From contig JAGAKE010000013.1 in the NCBI GenBank assembly GCA_017625775.1, forward strand, positions 1 to 37,399: DNA of 37,399 bases. The letters are read 5' to 3'. The notes under the pieces are model-generated. The model had not been told where the DNA came from and searched no databases. It saw only the letters and a list, made by a program, of their open reading frames with translations. Positions 16,809 through 25,806 of this stretch are shown here, piece after piece (within the stretch, counting starts at the first letter, position 1; the number at the start of each line of letters is the position of its first letter). Both the position numbers and the translations under genes were made by a program. Source of the DNA: Fibrobacteraceae bacterium (GTDB lineage: Bacteria > Fibrobacterota > Fibrobacteria > Fibrobacterales > Fibrobacteraceae).

Positions 16809-17447
16809 ATGGAAGAAAAAAAATCTGTAGCAGAAGAAATTTCTGAAAATTTAAAAGCACATGGCTTAATGCCAATTCCTGTGCAAACATTGAATGAAGA
16901 CGCTGAAGCAAGCCGTTATTTTGCAGGTACTTTTGATGAATTTATTGATGCTGCAAAAATTCTTGGAGCAAAAGGAATTTTTGTAGAAGCTCTTTATTTA
17001 GAAGAAGACGAATTCTATTACAATAGCGGAATTGAAGAAGACGATTGTTGTGATTGTTGCGACTGCTGTGATTGTGATTGCGAATGTGATGACGATTGTT
17101 GCTGCAAAGACAAATCTGAAGAAGATTGTTGCAAAAATTCTGAAGAAAAATGTTGTTGTGAAGATTCTAAAGAAGATTGTGAATGTTCTTGTGACGACGA
17201 ACTTTTCCCAGAAGATTTAGATGGTTTAGATTTAAGCCTTCTTCGCCCTGAAATCGCTAAATACGAACAGTATATTGGCGAATGTTGCGGAGTTCGTTTA
17301 GTCGTTCCTGGTCCAGATCACTTGGAAGTAGAAATCTTTGCAGAATGGTTTGATGAATTCGCTACTTTAGTAGATGAAGCTTCTGCTGAAATTGAAGAAG
17401 ATCCAGCGAAAGTTCTTGAAGTAATTGAAAAGAATTGTGCTGAATAA
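16809..17447 (+). CDS. Acidic protein with Cys/Asp-rich central segment, possible metal binding
   Basis: I do not recognise the family. The 212-aa protein has an N-terminal globular-looking part (about 1-72), a central segment at 77-130 with 20 cysteines between residues 80 and 128 set among Asp/Glu/Lys (CCDCCDCCDCDCEC type), and a C-terminal part (about 131-212) with GECCGVRLVVPGPDHLEVEIFAEW. In total 23 Cys are present. Clusters of CC and CxC recall metallothioneins, so soft-metal binding is a reasonable inference. It has no signal peptide and so should be cytoplasmic. AAAGGAG before the ATG is a good ribosome site, and the gene is cotranscribed with dapA and ended by the terminator at 17482. 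Confidence 0.75.
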   Translation: MEEKKSVAEEISENLKAHGLMPIPVQTLNEDAEASRYFAGTFDEFIDAAKILGAKGIFVEALYLEEDEFYYNSGIEEDDCCDCCDCCDCDCECDDDCCCKDKSEEDCCKNSEEKCCCEDSKEDCECSCDDELFPEDLDGLDLSLLRPEIAKYEQYIGECCGVRLVVPGPDHLEVEIFAEWFDEFATLVDEASAEIEEDPAKVLEVIEKNCAE

Positions 17448-17481
17448 TTTTTTGAAAGCATAATTCTTTGTTTAAGTTAAA

Positions 17482-17516
17482 TTCCCCGAAAGCATAGCTT
17501 TCGGGGAAATTTTTTT
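17482..17516 (+). terminator. Terminator of the dapA unit
   Basis: Perfect 12-bp stem (17482-17493 with 17497-17508; TTCCCCGAAAGC arm, loop ATA) followed by seven T. The A-run on the other side is poor, but it may also stop minus-strand transcripts. Confidence 0.85.
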
Positions 17517-17551
17517 AAAACTTTTTTCCATCGAATGATGAAAAAAGTTTT
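17517..17551 (-). terminator. AT-rich hairpin after the YfhO-like gene
   Basis: AAAACTTTTTT at 17517-17527 pairs with AAAAAAGTTTT at 17541-17551. CATC/GATG extends the stem over a single bulged C. It lies 11 nt past the stop of the minus-strand gene and adjoins the dapA terminator, together forming a convergent termination block. Confidence 0.5.
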
Positions 17552-17561
17552 GAAATTTAAA

Positions 17562-20231
17562 TTATATAACTAATTTCTTTTTTAAATGTATTGCATAAAC
17601 AATCCCTAACGCTACTAAAATAATGAAGGCTGCAAGTGAAATTTTAAGCGTTAGATGGAATGGATCAGAACGGTATTCTAAGCGAACGGTAGATTTTCCT
17701 TTTGGAATTTCAAGGGCTTTGAATGTGGAAAATGCTTTAATGACTTTCACTGGTTGTTCGTTCACATAGGCTTTCCAATAAGGATGATAATTACCGCTTA
17801 CAAATAAAATAGCATCACGATCAGATTCTACTTCAAAAACTTGAGTATCCATTTTTGGGCGAGAAACTAGTTTCACAGAACCAACTGGAATTCCTTGATT
17901 TAAAGTCTTTTGCGGTTTTTCAGAAAGGATAATTGTTTCTCTGTATAAAAATCCTTGCGGTTCTTCTTGTTTTGATTCTACATTAATTTGAGTAGAATCT
18001 TGGGTTAGAGAATCAGGAACGGCAGGTGTTGCTGGTTTTCTAATTTCAGCTGTTTTTAATGTTTCTATTGCGCTAGCATCGTCCATAACCACCCAATTTC
18101 CATAAAGGAACGCCTCGCCAAGAGCGGTTGGGTTTGGCATAAAAGTTGTACCCTGACGAGTATCAAAAATAATGCTTCCTATGTTTGCTAAATCAAGGAA
18201 TGGTCTTACTTTGTCGTTACCATCTAACCCAATCATGTAATTAGCATTTCCTGGACCGCCTCGAAATGCTTGGTAAGAAGCAAGTTCGTTGTCGTGGAAA
18301 CCACCAGCATTTCTTAAACCGTATGCAGGGAAAATATTTCCAGATAAAGCTTGATTTCTAGAAATAGAAAGTACTCTTGGAATGGAAAGAGAATCATTTG
18401 TTTGTTTTATAGCTGCAACAAGGCGATTTTTAGGTTGTATATAAGATTCTCTTGGAACATTTTGAACAAAAGCTCCATTGATCAAGAAAAGTTCAACTGC
18501 GGCTCCAATAGCAAGAATGATGGCTGCATTTCTTTTGTTAAAATTGTTGTTTTTGATGACAAAGAATGTGAGGCCACATAAAACAATGACAAGAATTAAC
18601 GAAGGAATCATTTTAGAGGCACCCGCTTGCATGGCTTCTAAATTAAGTGGTTTAAAATAGGGGGCAGTTTGTGGATTTTCAATAATGTTTTGGCCAGAAA
18701 GGAAGAATATTCCGATTAAGAAGAAAGGCAGGAATAGAGAAAATAACGTTATTTTAGAACTTCCTTCAAAAGTAGCAGAAACTCCTGCTAGGAAATTTTG
18801 AACTGTTAAATCCTTATCTTTGTCGGCCAAATGAATGGTTCCAACAAATAGAATTCCATAGAGAATAGAAAGAACGAGCCCAACAGGACCTAAGAAAAGT
18901 TCCCAATTAAAACGTGCAAAAGTAAGAATCACTAGAAGAACACCAAAAAGGAAAACGCCTTTCCCAAGATGCTTATTTTTTATAGGGTCTGCCACAGATT
19001 TTAAAACAGGAGCCGCCATCATTACAGCAGCTAGCGGAAGCCAAAATAAAGCCATGCTTGGTGCTCTGAAGTTTTTGACTCCTGGGAGAATTTCATACCA
19101 AAGTCGAAATAAGGGAGAATGAGCGCCCATTGCATAAGAAAGAGCTATTGCTGTTCCAACGAACCAAAAGGCTGCATAACGACGTTTACCTGGAACAAAA
19201 AAGCAGAGGAATGCTAAAAACGTAAGAATGGTTCCACAACTATCATGATTCAATTTGAATGCATTATGCCCCCAATAAAATGGTGAACCATTTCGGAAAT
19301 CTGCTGGAGAATAAGATAAGAGAGACGAACCTTGTATTTCCCCAGTTTTAGAATCTTGTTCATAAACATCGACGCCAATAAAGCCAGGAATCAATAACGC
19401 GCCTAATTCTTCTTGGTGTAAAGACCAACTGACTGCATGGCCGTAATTTGTTTTTTCAGCAGTTCCACGTACAGAATCTTTGGTCGTATAAAGATAGGGT
19501 GGTAAAAGCTGGAACGCTGAAATCAAAAGTCCAAAACCAAGAGCAACAGCTGCAGCAGATAATCTAATGATTTTTCTTTTTTTAGTTGCTGCTAGTGCAA
19601 ACGTTTCATAAAGAGCGTAAAAACCAGCACCCCATAGAAAAAGATAAGTTAGTTGAAGATGTGAACCGAGAATCATCCATACAATGGAAAAAGCTAAAAC
19701 AAAAACGTGAGAAAGTTTGCCTTCTCGAATGATTTTACGAATAGCAAGTAAAGCAAGTGGAGCTATTGCAAAAACCATCATTTTGCCATCGTGCCCACCG
19801 TAAATGTATGTGAAATATTGAGGAGATAAAGCGTAAAGGAAACCAAGTAAAGCGGTCCATCCATTGTTTTTGGTTAATGTTTTCGCAAGAAGCATTGCTG
19901 AACAAAATGCAACCCAAATGGTTAGAATAAATTTAAATCCAACGGCTCGTGCTGGATCTGTAATAAACTGAACCCAAACGAGTGGGTGATAAACATCAGC
20001 AAAAAGAGCGTCTATGGTTGGAACTCCGCCGAGCCTAGAATCATCCCATTCAGTAACTACGGCATTTTCTGCACGAAGTATTCTGCTGCCAATACCATTT
20101 AATTGGTCTGAGTTTAGCATTAATGTGGAGGAATCAAAAACAAAATTTCTAAAAATAAACAACAAAAGAACGAGAAAAAGGCCTGACGCTGCAAACAGAA
20201 AACCATACTTAGATAAAAAGGTATTTTTCAT
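17562..20231 (-). CDS. YfhO-family multi-spanning membrane protein
   Basis: The 889-aa product has about a dozen hydrophobic helices, starting with an N-terminal one (FLFAASGLFLVLLLFIF), and one near the C-terminus (AAFIILVALGIVYAIHL). Between about 600 and 850 there is a large soluble domain. The late motif FVSGNYHPYWKAYVNEQPV followed by a KGKSTVRLEYR stretch matches the YfhO family (PF09586), GT-C-like membrane proteins thought to transfer sugars from lipid carriers to cell-wall polymers. The early WDDSRLGGVPTIDALFADVYHPL loop may correspond to the GT-C acidic loop. GGAGTAAAAT precedes the ATG. Substrate unknown. Confidence 0.8.
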   Translation of the reverse strand: MKNTFLSKYGFLFAASGLFLVLLLFIFRNFVFDSSTLMLNSDQLNGIGSRILRAENAVVTEWDDSRLGGVPTIDALFADVYHPLVWVQFITDPARAVGFKFILTIWVAFCSAMLLAKTLTKNNGWTALLGFLYALSPQYFTYIYGGHDGKMMVFAIAPLALLAIRKIIREGKLSHVFVLAFSIVWMILGSHLQLTYLFLWGAGFYALYETFALAATKKRKIIRLSAAAVALGFGLLISAFQLLPPYLYTTKDSVRGTAEKTNYGHAVSWSLHQEELGALLIPGFIGVDVYEQDSKTGEIQGSSLLSYSPADFRNGSPFYWGHNAFKLNHDSCGTILTFLAFLCFFVPGKRRYAAFWFVGTAIALSYAMGAHSPLFRLWYEILPGVKNFRAPSMALFWLPLAAVMMAAPVLKSVADPIKNKHLGKGVFLFGVLLVILTFARFNWELFLGPVGLVLSILYGILFVGTIHLADKDKDLTVQNFLAGVSATFEGSSKITLFSLFLPFFLIGIFFLSGQNIIENPQTAPYFKPLNLEAMQAGASKMIPSLILVIVLCGLTFFVIKNNNFNKRNAAIILAIGAAVELFLINGAFVQNVPRESYIQPKNRLVAAIKQTNDSLSIPRVLSISRNQALSGNIFPAYGLRNAGGFHDNELASYQAFRGGPGNANYMIGLDGNDKVRPFLDLANIGSIIFDTRQGTTFMPNPTALGEAFLYGNWVVMDDASAIETLKTAEIRKPATPAVPDSLTQDSTQINVESKQEEPQGFLYRETIILSEKPQKTLNQGIPVGSVKLVSRPKMDTQVFEVESDRDAILFVSGNYHPYWKAYVNEQPVKVIKAFSTFKALEIPKGKSTVRLEYRSDPFHLTLKISLAAFIILVALGIVYAIHLKKKLVI

Positions 20232-20394
20232 ATTTTACTCCGAATAAAAAAGATAGAAAAAGTAGCACTTCACTATAAGATGTCTTGATGAATAGAGTTT
20301 CTGAAATGTTAAAAAAAAGTGAATCTTTCTTAATTTTTTTATGATGGTTATAATTTTCAAAAGAAGAAATTTTAATAATTAAGCTTTTATGCAA

Positions 20395-20421
20395 AATGGC
20401 AGAACCTTTGGTTCTGCCATT
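20395..20421 (-). terminator. Hairpin at the end of the barrel gene
   Basis: Perfect 12-bp stem (20395-20406 with 20410-20421, AATGGCAGAACC arm, 3-nt loop). The U-tract on the minus strand is short; on the plus strand TTTTTT follows a few bases later. The rest of 20232-20394 is AT-rich and holds nothing I can support. Confidence 0.65.
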
Positions 20422-20428
20422 AAATTTT

Positions 20429-21451
20429 TTACCGAATTGTTGTGGTTATTCTAAAGGCTAAACCTATATCATTGAGTTCTTCTTCGCTATAAACGCTAAA
20501 TTGAAGTTTGGAAGAACCAAATTTCTTAACCATTGCAGCCGTCCAAGCAAGTTCGCTCGCATTTGGTTGCTTGGAAGAAAGTTCATCACGATCTTTAATG
20601 TATTCAACTTCAAACATTAAATTATCTAAAATTCCTAAAGTTGGAATTTCAACACCTACATAAAATGGAAGCCAAGCTTCGCCTGGATTCATATAGGAAG
20701 GGTCTTTTTGAACAAAGTTTGGAAGAGTTTCTACTAAATCTTCATCTTGAGTGTAGAAACAAGCGAGTTCACCATAAAGGCGCAAGTTTGGAATAAAGGA
20801 GTAGCTTGCATAAGTGGCTACGCGATGTGTAATATAAGAAGTATTTTGCACTACATCAATAGCATTTGTTCTATAGGCAAATTTCAATTCAAGCGGGAAA
20901 GTGAATTTTAAATTTTCTTCTACACGAACATAACCAGTATTTGCTTTGTTATCGCCAGTTGCAAGCATAACATTTAATTGAGAAAGTCCGTGTTTAAGCC
21001 CAAGTTCCATAGCATTATGTGCTTGGTCACGCATCCAAAGACCGCGAGCAGACAAATCTTTATCAATATAAGTACCAAAATGGGTAGATTGAGACCAGTC
21101 CGTTTTCCAGTGACCGAGTTTAAAATTTAAAGAAGTTTGTTCGCCTAATTTCCATTTGTAATTTACCCAATATAAATCAGCAAGAATTTTATCGTAATTT
21201 TTGCCGTCAATATTGTTTCCAAATTCTGGCGCAAAAACGCGAAGCATAATCAAACCATCAAGAGATTCTGATTTATATTGAGCACCGATGTTTGCGCGTA
21301 ACCAAAGTGAAGAAAGATTATTTTCGTCGTCTTCAATTGATTTTGTAGCCTGAGCTTGAAGATTTCCCTTCAAATCAAAAGAGCTGGCCAATGCAATATT
21401 GGCAAATCCAAGACTTAGAAGAAGGGTAGTAGCTAAATTCCTAAATTTCAT
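20429..21451 (-). CDS. Outer-membrane beta-barrel (porin-like) protein
   Basis: No family is recognised with confidence. The product (340 aa) has a signal peptide ending near ANIALASS and then a series of alternating, aromatic-rich strands (for example WVNYKWKLGEQTSLNFKLGHW) up to the C-terminal strand ending in LAFRITTTIR. It is probably a barrel of 14-16 strands in the outer membrane, possibly a porin for sugars. ATG 21451 is preferred to 21463, since GGGAG lies 5 nt upstream of it and gives a cleaner signal peptide. Confidence 0.7.
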   Translation of the reverse strand: MKFRNLATTLLLSLGFANIALASSFDLKGNLQAQATKSIEDDENNLSSLWLRANIGAQYKSESLDGLIMLRVFAPEFGNNIDGKNYDKILADLYWVNYKWKLGEQTSLNFKLGHWKTDWSQSTHFGTYIDKDLSARGLWMRDQAHNAMELGLKHGLSQLNVMLATGDNKANTGYVRVEENLKFTFPLELKFAYRTNAIDVVQNTSYITHRVATYASYSFIPNLRLYGELACFYTQDEDLVETLPNFVQKDPSYMNPGEAWLPFYVGVEIPTLGILDNLMFEVEYIKDRDELSSKQPNASELAWTAAMVKKFGSSKLQFSVYSEEELNDIGLAFRITTTIR

Positions 21452-21644
21452 GGAAACTCCCATTTTTTGTTTTTTGCAAAATTAGCATTTTCTCTTTATT
21501 TGTCAGGTATTTTTCTGTTTGGGGAGGAACTTTTTGTTATAAAATGTTTTTTATCTTAAAAAAGCAAAGAAATATTTTTTTTCTCTGTGTCTTTATTATT
21601 TTTATTCAAGTTTTAATTATCAAATTTCAATTTCTGGAGTTTTT

Positions 21645-22352
21645 ATGAATATTCAAAAGTTGCTTATTTCTGTTGTATTAACAGGAAGCATTGCGTTTGC
21701 TGCTGATTTACAACCAAATAAAACGCATGCCGTACTAAATGTAACTTACACAAATTTTGAAGAAGCACCGCAACGCAATAAAAAACTTGTTTTTGTTGGA
21801 GTAAAAAAGCCAAAAAACAAAATTACGGTTCGAACAGACAATTATGGCGAAGCTACTTTCCATATTCCTCGTGAAGATTCATATAAAATTTTATGTCAAA
21901 GTTTAACAGGTCCGTTTGAATGTGGAGAAACTCCTTATGTATCATTAAAAGCTAGTTCTGGTGGTATTACCGTAGAATTTGACGATACTCGGGCAGAACT
22001 TGTTGGTGTAACATTTAAGGCGGGCAGTGCTGAATTAGTGCCAAGTTCATTGAAAACTTTGAATGCTTCTATAGAAGGCTTAAAACGCAATTCAAAAGCT
22101 AAAGTTGAAATTGAAGGTCATACCAGTTCAGAAGGTTCTGAAGAATTAAACCAAAAACTTTCAGAAGATAGAGCCAATAGTGTGCGTAACTATATGATTT
22201 CTAAAGGAATAGCTGCGGAACGAGTTACTGCTGTTGGGTATGGTCCTTCTAAACCTAAAGCAGACAATTCCTCCGAAGCAGGAAGAAAAGCAAACCGCCG
22301 TATTGAAATCAGAGTGCTAAATCCAGATGAAGTAAACGTTTCCGAAGAATAA
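21645..22352 (+). CDS. Small OmpA-family exported protein
   Basis: The 235-aa protein has a signal peptide (MNIQKLLISVVLTGSIAFAA), a carboxypeptidase-regulatory/Ig-like beta domain (about 25-110; VRTDNYGEATFHIP), and an OmpA C-terminal peptidoglycan-binding domain (about 118-230; VTFKAGSAELVPSS, EGHTSSEG, GRKANRRIEIRV). No transmembrane barrel is present, so it is probably periplasmic or lies at the outer-membrane face, holding cell wall. The ATG follows TTTCTGGAG. Confidence 0.87.
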   Translation: MNIQKLLISVVLTGSIAFAADLQPNKTHAVLNVTYTNFEEAPQRNKKLVFVGVKKPKNKITVRTDNYGEATFHIPREDSYKILCQSLTGPFECGETPYVSLKASSGGITVEFDDTRAELVGVTFKAGSAELVPSSLKTLNASIEGLKRNSKAKVEIEGHTSSEGSEELNQKLSEDRANSVRNYMISKGIAAERVTAVGYGPSKPKADNSSEAGRKANRRIEIRVLNPDEVNVSEE

Positions 22353-22371
22353 TTTATTCTTACATTTTTTT

Positions 22372-22406
22372 GAAAAGCAAGTGTTATTACTTGCTTTTCT
22401 TTTTTA
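22372..22406 (+). terminator. Terminator of the small OmpA gene
   Basis: Arms 22372-22382 and 22389-22399 (GAAAAGCAAGT/ACTTGCTTTTC) pair perfectly, followed by a seven-base T-run. Confidence 0.88.
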
Positions 22407-22485
22407 TAAAACATGCATTTTTTATTTTATTTTGAATCATATCTAGTTTTTTTTATTATATTCCAACTTAGAATATGCTTGATGT

Positions 22486-22497
22486 TAGGAAATCCTA
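22486..22497. promoter_or_regulatory. Palindrome upstream of the PadR gene, candidate operator
   Basis: TAGGA-AA-TCCTA forms a 12-bp perfect palindrome 62 nt before the PadR ATG. PadR-type regulators commonly bind palindromes in their own promoters, so autoregulation is plausible, but the sequence is not the familiar ATGT-N8-ACAT PadR site. Confidence 0.35.
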
Positions 22498-22558
22498 GCA
22501 AAAGCAAATAAACCTTTTTTCCAAATTGGTGTAACTTTTAGGAATTAGACCTTTCGTT

Positions 22559-23152
22559 ATGAATCGTTATGATCTTGTTCTGCTTGGCCTTATCCTTGAA
22601 AAGGATTGTTGTGGCTATGATATTATCACAGAAATTAGAAAGCGTGAATTAGATCGTTGGGCAAAAATAAGCACTTCTACAGTTTATACTCGTTTAGCAA
22701 AACTTGAAAAAACAGGTTACATTCTTGGGCATATTGAACGAGAAGGGAATCGACCAGAACGTACTGTTTATTCTTTAGCAGAAAAAGGGCATGATTTATT
22801 TCGTAAAGAAGTTGTTCGTCATTTGACTGGCTTTAACGACGATCCTCGTACTTTAGGTTTTGCTTTTTTATATGGTATTGACTCTAAAGAAGTGATTCGA
22901 GCATTAGAAGCTCAAGAACGTCAATTGATAAAAGAAGTTGAACGTCTGAATCAAATGATTGAAGAAGAACCTCGCCCAACTTTATATCCAGAAGGTCCTT
23001 TTTTGAATTGTATGAGCCGCGATCATATTCTCATAGAACTTAAATATGTTCGTGCGGCAATTGGTATTTTAAAAGATCCTGCCCGAAATACAAAGTTAGA
23101 TCGTTATTTCGGTATTAACTTCGGTGCTCGAGATTTTAATATTCAGGAATAA
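22559..23152 (+). CDS. PadR family transcriptional regulator
   Basis: The N-terminal winged helix (DLVLLGLILEKDCCGYDIIT then TSTVYTRLAKLEKTGYI and GNRPERTVYSLAEKG) is the PadR HTH. A C-terminal helical dimer domain (about 105-185) follows. Length (197 aa) is usual. It lies 26 nt upstream of the GH94 phosphorylase in the same direction, so it may sit in one transcript with it and control it. The ligand is unknown; relatives often answer to phenolic or other small molecules. Two adjacent Cys (KDCCGYD, residues 16-17) are unusual in the HTH. No strong ribosome site precedes the ATG. Confidence 0.9.
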   Translation: MNRYDLVLLGLILEKDCCGYDIITEIRKRELDRWAKISTSTVYTRLAKLEKTGYILGHIEREGNRPERTVYSLAEKGHDLFRKEVVRHLTGFNDDPRTLGFAFLYGIDSKEVIRALEAQERQLIKEVERLNQMIEEEPRPTLYPEGPFLNCMSRDHILIELKYVRAAIGILKDPARNTKLDRYFGINFGARDFNIQE

Positions 23153-23178
23153 TTTTTTCACACTCTCACGGAGAAAAT

Positions 23179-25695
23179 ATGGCAAAGAAACCATGTACAA
23201 AAAAATGCGCATGCAAAACAGCTAAGAAGCCAGCATCTAAGGCTTATGGTTATTTTGATGACGCCAATAAAGAATACGTACTGACTTCACCAGCAACCCC
23301 AATTAAATGGTGTAACTATGTTGGTACCTTGAACTTTGGTGGTATTGTTGACACTACTGGTGGTACACTTGTATGTAAGGGCGACCCAGCTCTTAACCGT
23401 ATCACAAAGTATATTGCTCAAATGCCAAACTCAGATTTCAAGGCAAGCACAGTTTATATTCGTGTTAAAGATGGCAAAGGTTACAAGGTATTTTCTCCGT
23501 TCGTAACTCCAACTCTTACTAAGATGGATAAGTGGGAATGCCATGTTGGTCTTTCTTATAGCCGTTGGATAGCTGAAGTTTATGGACTTCGTGTTCAGGT
23601 AACTATTTTCGTGCCAACAGGTTCTAATACTCTTTTGCAAGATATTCAAGTAACCAATATTGCTGGTGCTGCGAAAGAAGTTGATATTATTCCTGTTTAC
23701 GAATTCAGCCATTTTGAAGCAGAAAAGCAATTAACTAACGCTGACTGGGTTCCTCAGACCATGACTCTTAAAGCTCATAAAGAAAAAGATGGTCACTTGG
23801 TTCTTGAACAATACGCTTATATGAAACGCGATTTTGCTGTGAACTATGTAACGGCTGATTGCAAAGTTTCAAGTTTCGATGGCGACCGTCGCGTGTTCCT
23901 TGGCCAAAACGAAATGGGCTCTTGGGCAAATCCACTTTCTTTGCAAAACAAAGAACTTTCCGATAGCGAATGCGACCGCGGCGATAACATTGCTGCCCTC
24001 ATGATTCACGCAGGTAAACTCGCTGCGAAAAAGACTTTCCGTACTTGTACTCAACTTGGTCAGGAACAGAGTTTAAAAGTTGCTGCTAAGGCAATTAAAA
24101 AATACCGCGATCTTAAGAATGTGGATAAGGCTTTTGACGAACTTGCAAAATTCTGGCAGAACTATCTTTCTACTATTCAAGTGGAAACTCCAGATGCAGC
24201 TTTTAACTCAATGGTGAACGTTCACAACCCACGCCAGTGCCACACCACAAAGAACTGGAGCCGTTACCTTTCCCTCTATCAATTAGGTTACGGAACGAGC
24301 CGTGGTATTGGTTACCGCGATTCTAGCCAGGATTTGATGGGTGTTATGAGTCACATGCCAGAAGAAGCTTTAGTGCTTGCTAAAAACCTCCTTTCTGTAC
24401 AACGTCCAGAAGGTAATGCAATGCACCAATATGCTCCACTTGCTCTCGAAGAAGATACTGGTAACGAAGCAAATGCCGGTGACTCTCGTGAAAAAGCTGG
24501 CGTTCTCGACGAAAAGGGTAAACCAGCTTATGCCGATTGGTATGGCGATGACCATCTTTGGATTGTTCTCACTGTTGCAAGTTACTTGAAAGAAACTGGC
24601 AAACTTGAACTTCTCGACGAAGTGATTCCTTTTTACGAAGCCGGTAAAAAACGTGCTGATCGCGAAAAGGGAACTGTTCTTGAACACTTAAAACGTTCTT
24701 TGAACTTTACTCGCACTCACCTTGGTAAAAACAAACTTCCACTTCTCGGTTTTGCTGACTGGAACGATTGTATGAACTTGCCGCTTGGTGCAGAATCTTC
24801 TTTCAACGCAGGGTTATATGCCAAGGCGCTCCTTGAAATGATGGATATTTGCGAAACTCTTGGCGATAAGAAATCTGTTAAGATGTATAAGGGCTGGTAT
24901 GAAGATATCAAGAAAGCCTTTAACGATGCTGCTTGGGATGGCAAGTGGTGGATCCGTTGGTTTGATAAGGAAGGAAACGCTTACGGAACTCATAAGGCTA
25001 AATATGGTAAAATCTACTGTAATAGCCAATCCTGGTCTGTAATGAGTGGTATTGCTTATGGTGAACGCGCTGTTATGGGTATGGATAGCTTGAACCAATT
25101 GCTCAATACTGCAAACGGTGTGAAGAGTTCTACTCCTGGCTACCGTGGCTTTGATGGTCGAGTTGGTGGTATTTCCACCTATCCTCCTGGAGCAAAAGAA
25201 AATGGTGGTATTTTCCTTCATACAAACCCATGGGTAATGATTGCTGAAACCATTCTTGGTCGTGGTGATAAGGCATTCCAATATTACAACCAAATTAACC
25301 CAGCTTCTAAGAACGAGAAGCTAGACGAATTCGAATCCGAACCATATTGCTATCCACAGAATATTCTCGGTGACGAACACAAACAATTTGGTATGGGCCG
25401 TAATGCATGGCTTTCTGGCACAAGTTCTTGGACATACCAAGCTGCCACTCAATATATTATTGGTGTTCGCGCAGGCTTCCAAGGTCTTGTAGTTGATCCA
25501 TGTATTCCATCTACTTGGAAGGGATTCTCTGTTACTCGTAAGTTCCGCGGTGCAACTTATGAAATCACTGTGAAGAATCCAAAGGGCGTTTGCAAAGGCG
25601 TTGCTTCCATGGTTGTTGATGGAAAGGAAATCGACTCTAATGTAGCTCCTATCTTTACGAAGGGAGTTCATAAAGTTGAAGTTACTTTGGGCTAA
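23179..25695 (+). CDS. GH94 family phosphorylase (cellobiose phosphorylase-like)
   Basis: The 838-aa enzyme would phosphorolyse cellobiose or a cello-oligosaccharide to glucose-1-phosphate in the cytoplasm. Features include YGYFDDANKEYVLTSPATP near the start (typical N-terminal strand of GH94), the catalytic-barrel motifs YRDSSQDLMG and TGNEANAGDS, and FADWNDCMN with the presumed general-acid Asp (527 or 530). GGIFLHTNPW and GRNAWLSGTSSW lie in the phosphate and sugar sites. The first 20 residues form a Lys/Cys-rich extension. It has no signal peptide. GGAG sits before the ATG. The exact substrate (cellobiose, cellodextrin, chitobiose) cannot be told from the sequence alone. Confidence 0.9.
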   Translation: MAKKPCTKKCACKTAKKPASKAYGYFDDANKEYVLTSPATPIKWCNYVGTLNFGGIVDTTGGTLVCKGDPALNRITKYIAQMPNSDFKASTVYIRVKDGKGYKVFSPFVTPTLTKMDKWECHVGLSYSRWIAEVYGLRVQVTIFVPTGSNTLLQDIQVTNIAGAAKEVDIIPVYEFSHFEAEKQLTNADWVPQTMTLKAHKEKDGHLVLEQYAYMKRDFAVNYVTADCKVSSFDGDRRVFLGQNEMGSWANPLSLQNKELSDSECDRGDNIAALMIHAGKLAAKKTFRTCTQLGQEQSLKVAAKAIKKYRDLKNVDKAFDELAKFWQNYLSTIQVETPDAAFNSMVNVHNPRQCHTTKNWSRYLSLYQLGYGTSRGIGYRDSSQDLMGVMSHMPEEALVLAKNLLSVQRPEGNAMHQYAPLALEEDTGNEANAGDSREKAGVLDEKGKPAYADWYGDDHLWIVLTVASYLKETGKLELLDEVIPFYEAGKKRADREKGTVLEHLKRSLNFTRTHLGKNKLPLLGFADWNDCMNLPLGAESSFNAGLYAKALLEMMDICETLGDKKSVKMYKGWYEDIKKAFNDAAWDGKWWIRWFDKEGNAYGTHKAKYGKIYCNSQSWSVMSGIAYGERAVMGMDSLNQLLNTANGVKSSTPGYRGFDGRVGGISTYPPGAKENGGIFLHTNPWVMIAETILGRGDKAFQYYNQINPASKNEKLDEFESEPYCYPQNILGDEHKQFGMGRNAWLSGTSSWTYQAATQYIIGVRAGFQGLVVDPCIPSTWKGFSVTRKFRGATYEITVKNPKGVCKGVASMVVDGKEIDSNVAPIFTKGVHKVEVTLG

Positions 25696-25707
25696 TAATT
25701 AAGACCA

Positions 25708-25735
25708 TTTTTCAAGCAAGTCCTTGCTTGAAAAA
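25708..25735. repeat. Inverted repeat after the GH94 gene
   Basis: TTTTTCAAGCAAG at 25708-25720 is followed after 2 nt by its exact complement at 25723-25735. It is the first in a run of hairpins reaching 25854 in this convergent region. Confidence 0.6.
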
Positions 25736-25740
25736 CATTG

Positions 25741-25779
25741 GAACGGTCGAAAGCAAAGCTTTCGACCGTTCTTTTTTTT
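25741..25779 (+). terminator. Terminator of the GH94 gene
   Basis: A perfect 14-bp stem (25741-25754 with 25758-25771, GAACGGTCGAAAGC arm, loop AAA) is followed by eight T. It is the strongest plus-strand terminator in the window. Confidence 0.92.
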
Positions 25780-25806
25780 AATCCATGAAGATTAAAAAAA
25801 CACAAT

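Noticed and set aside
17032..17220. Val/Ile-rich frame over the Cys-rich segment
   Set aside because: Frame-shifted reading of TGT/GAT repeats within the 16809 gene.
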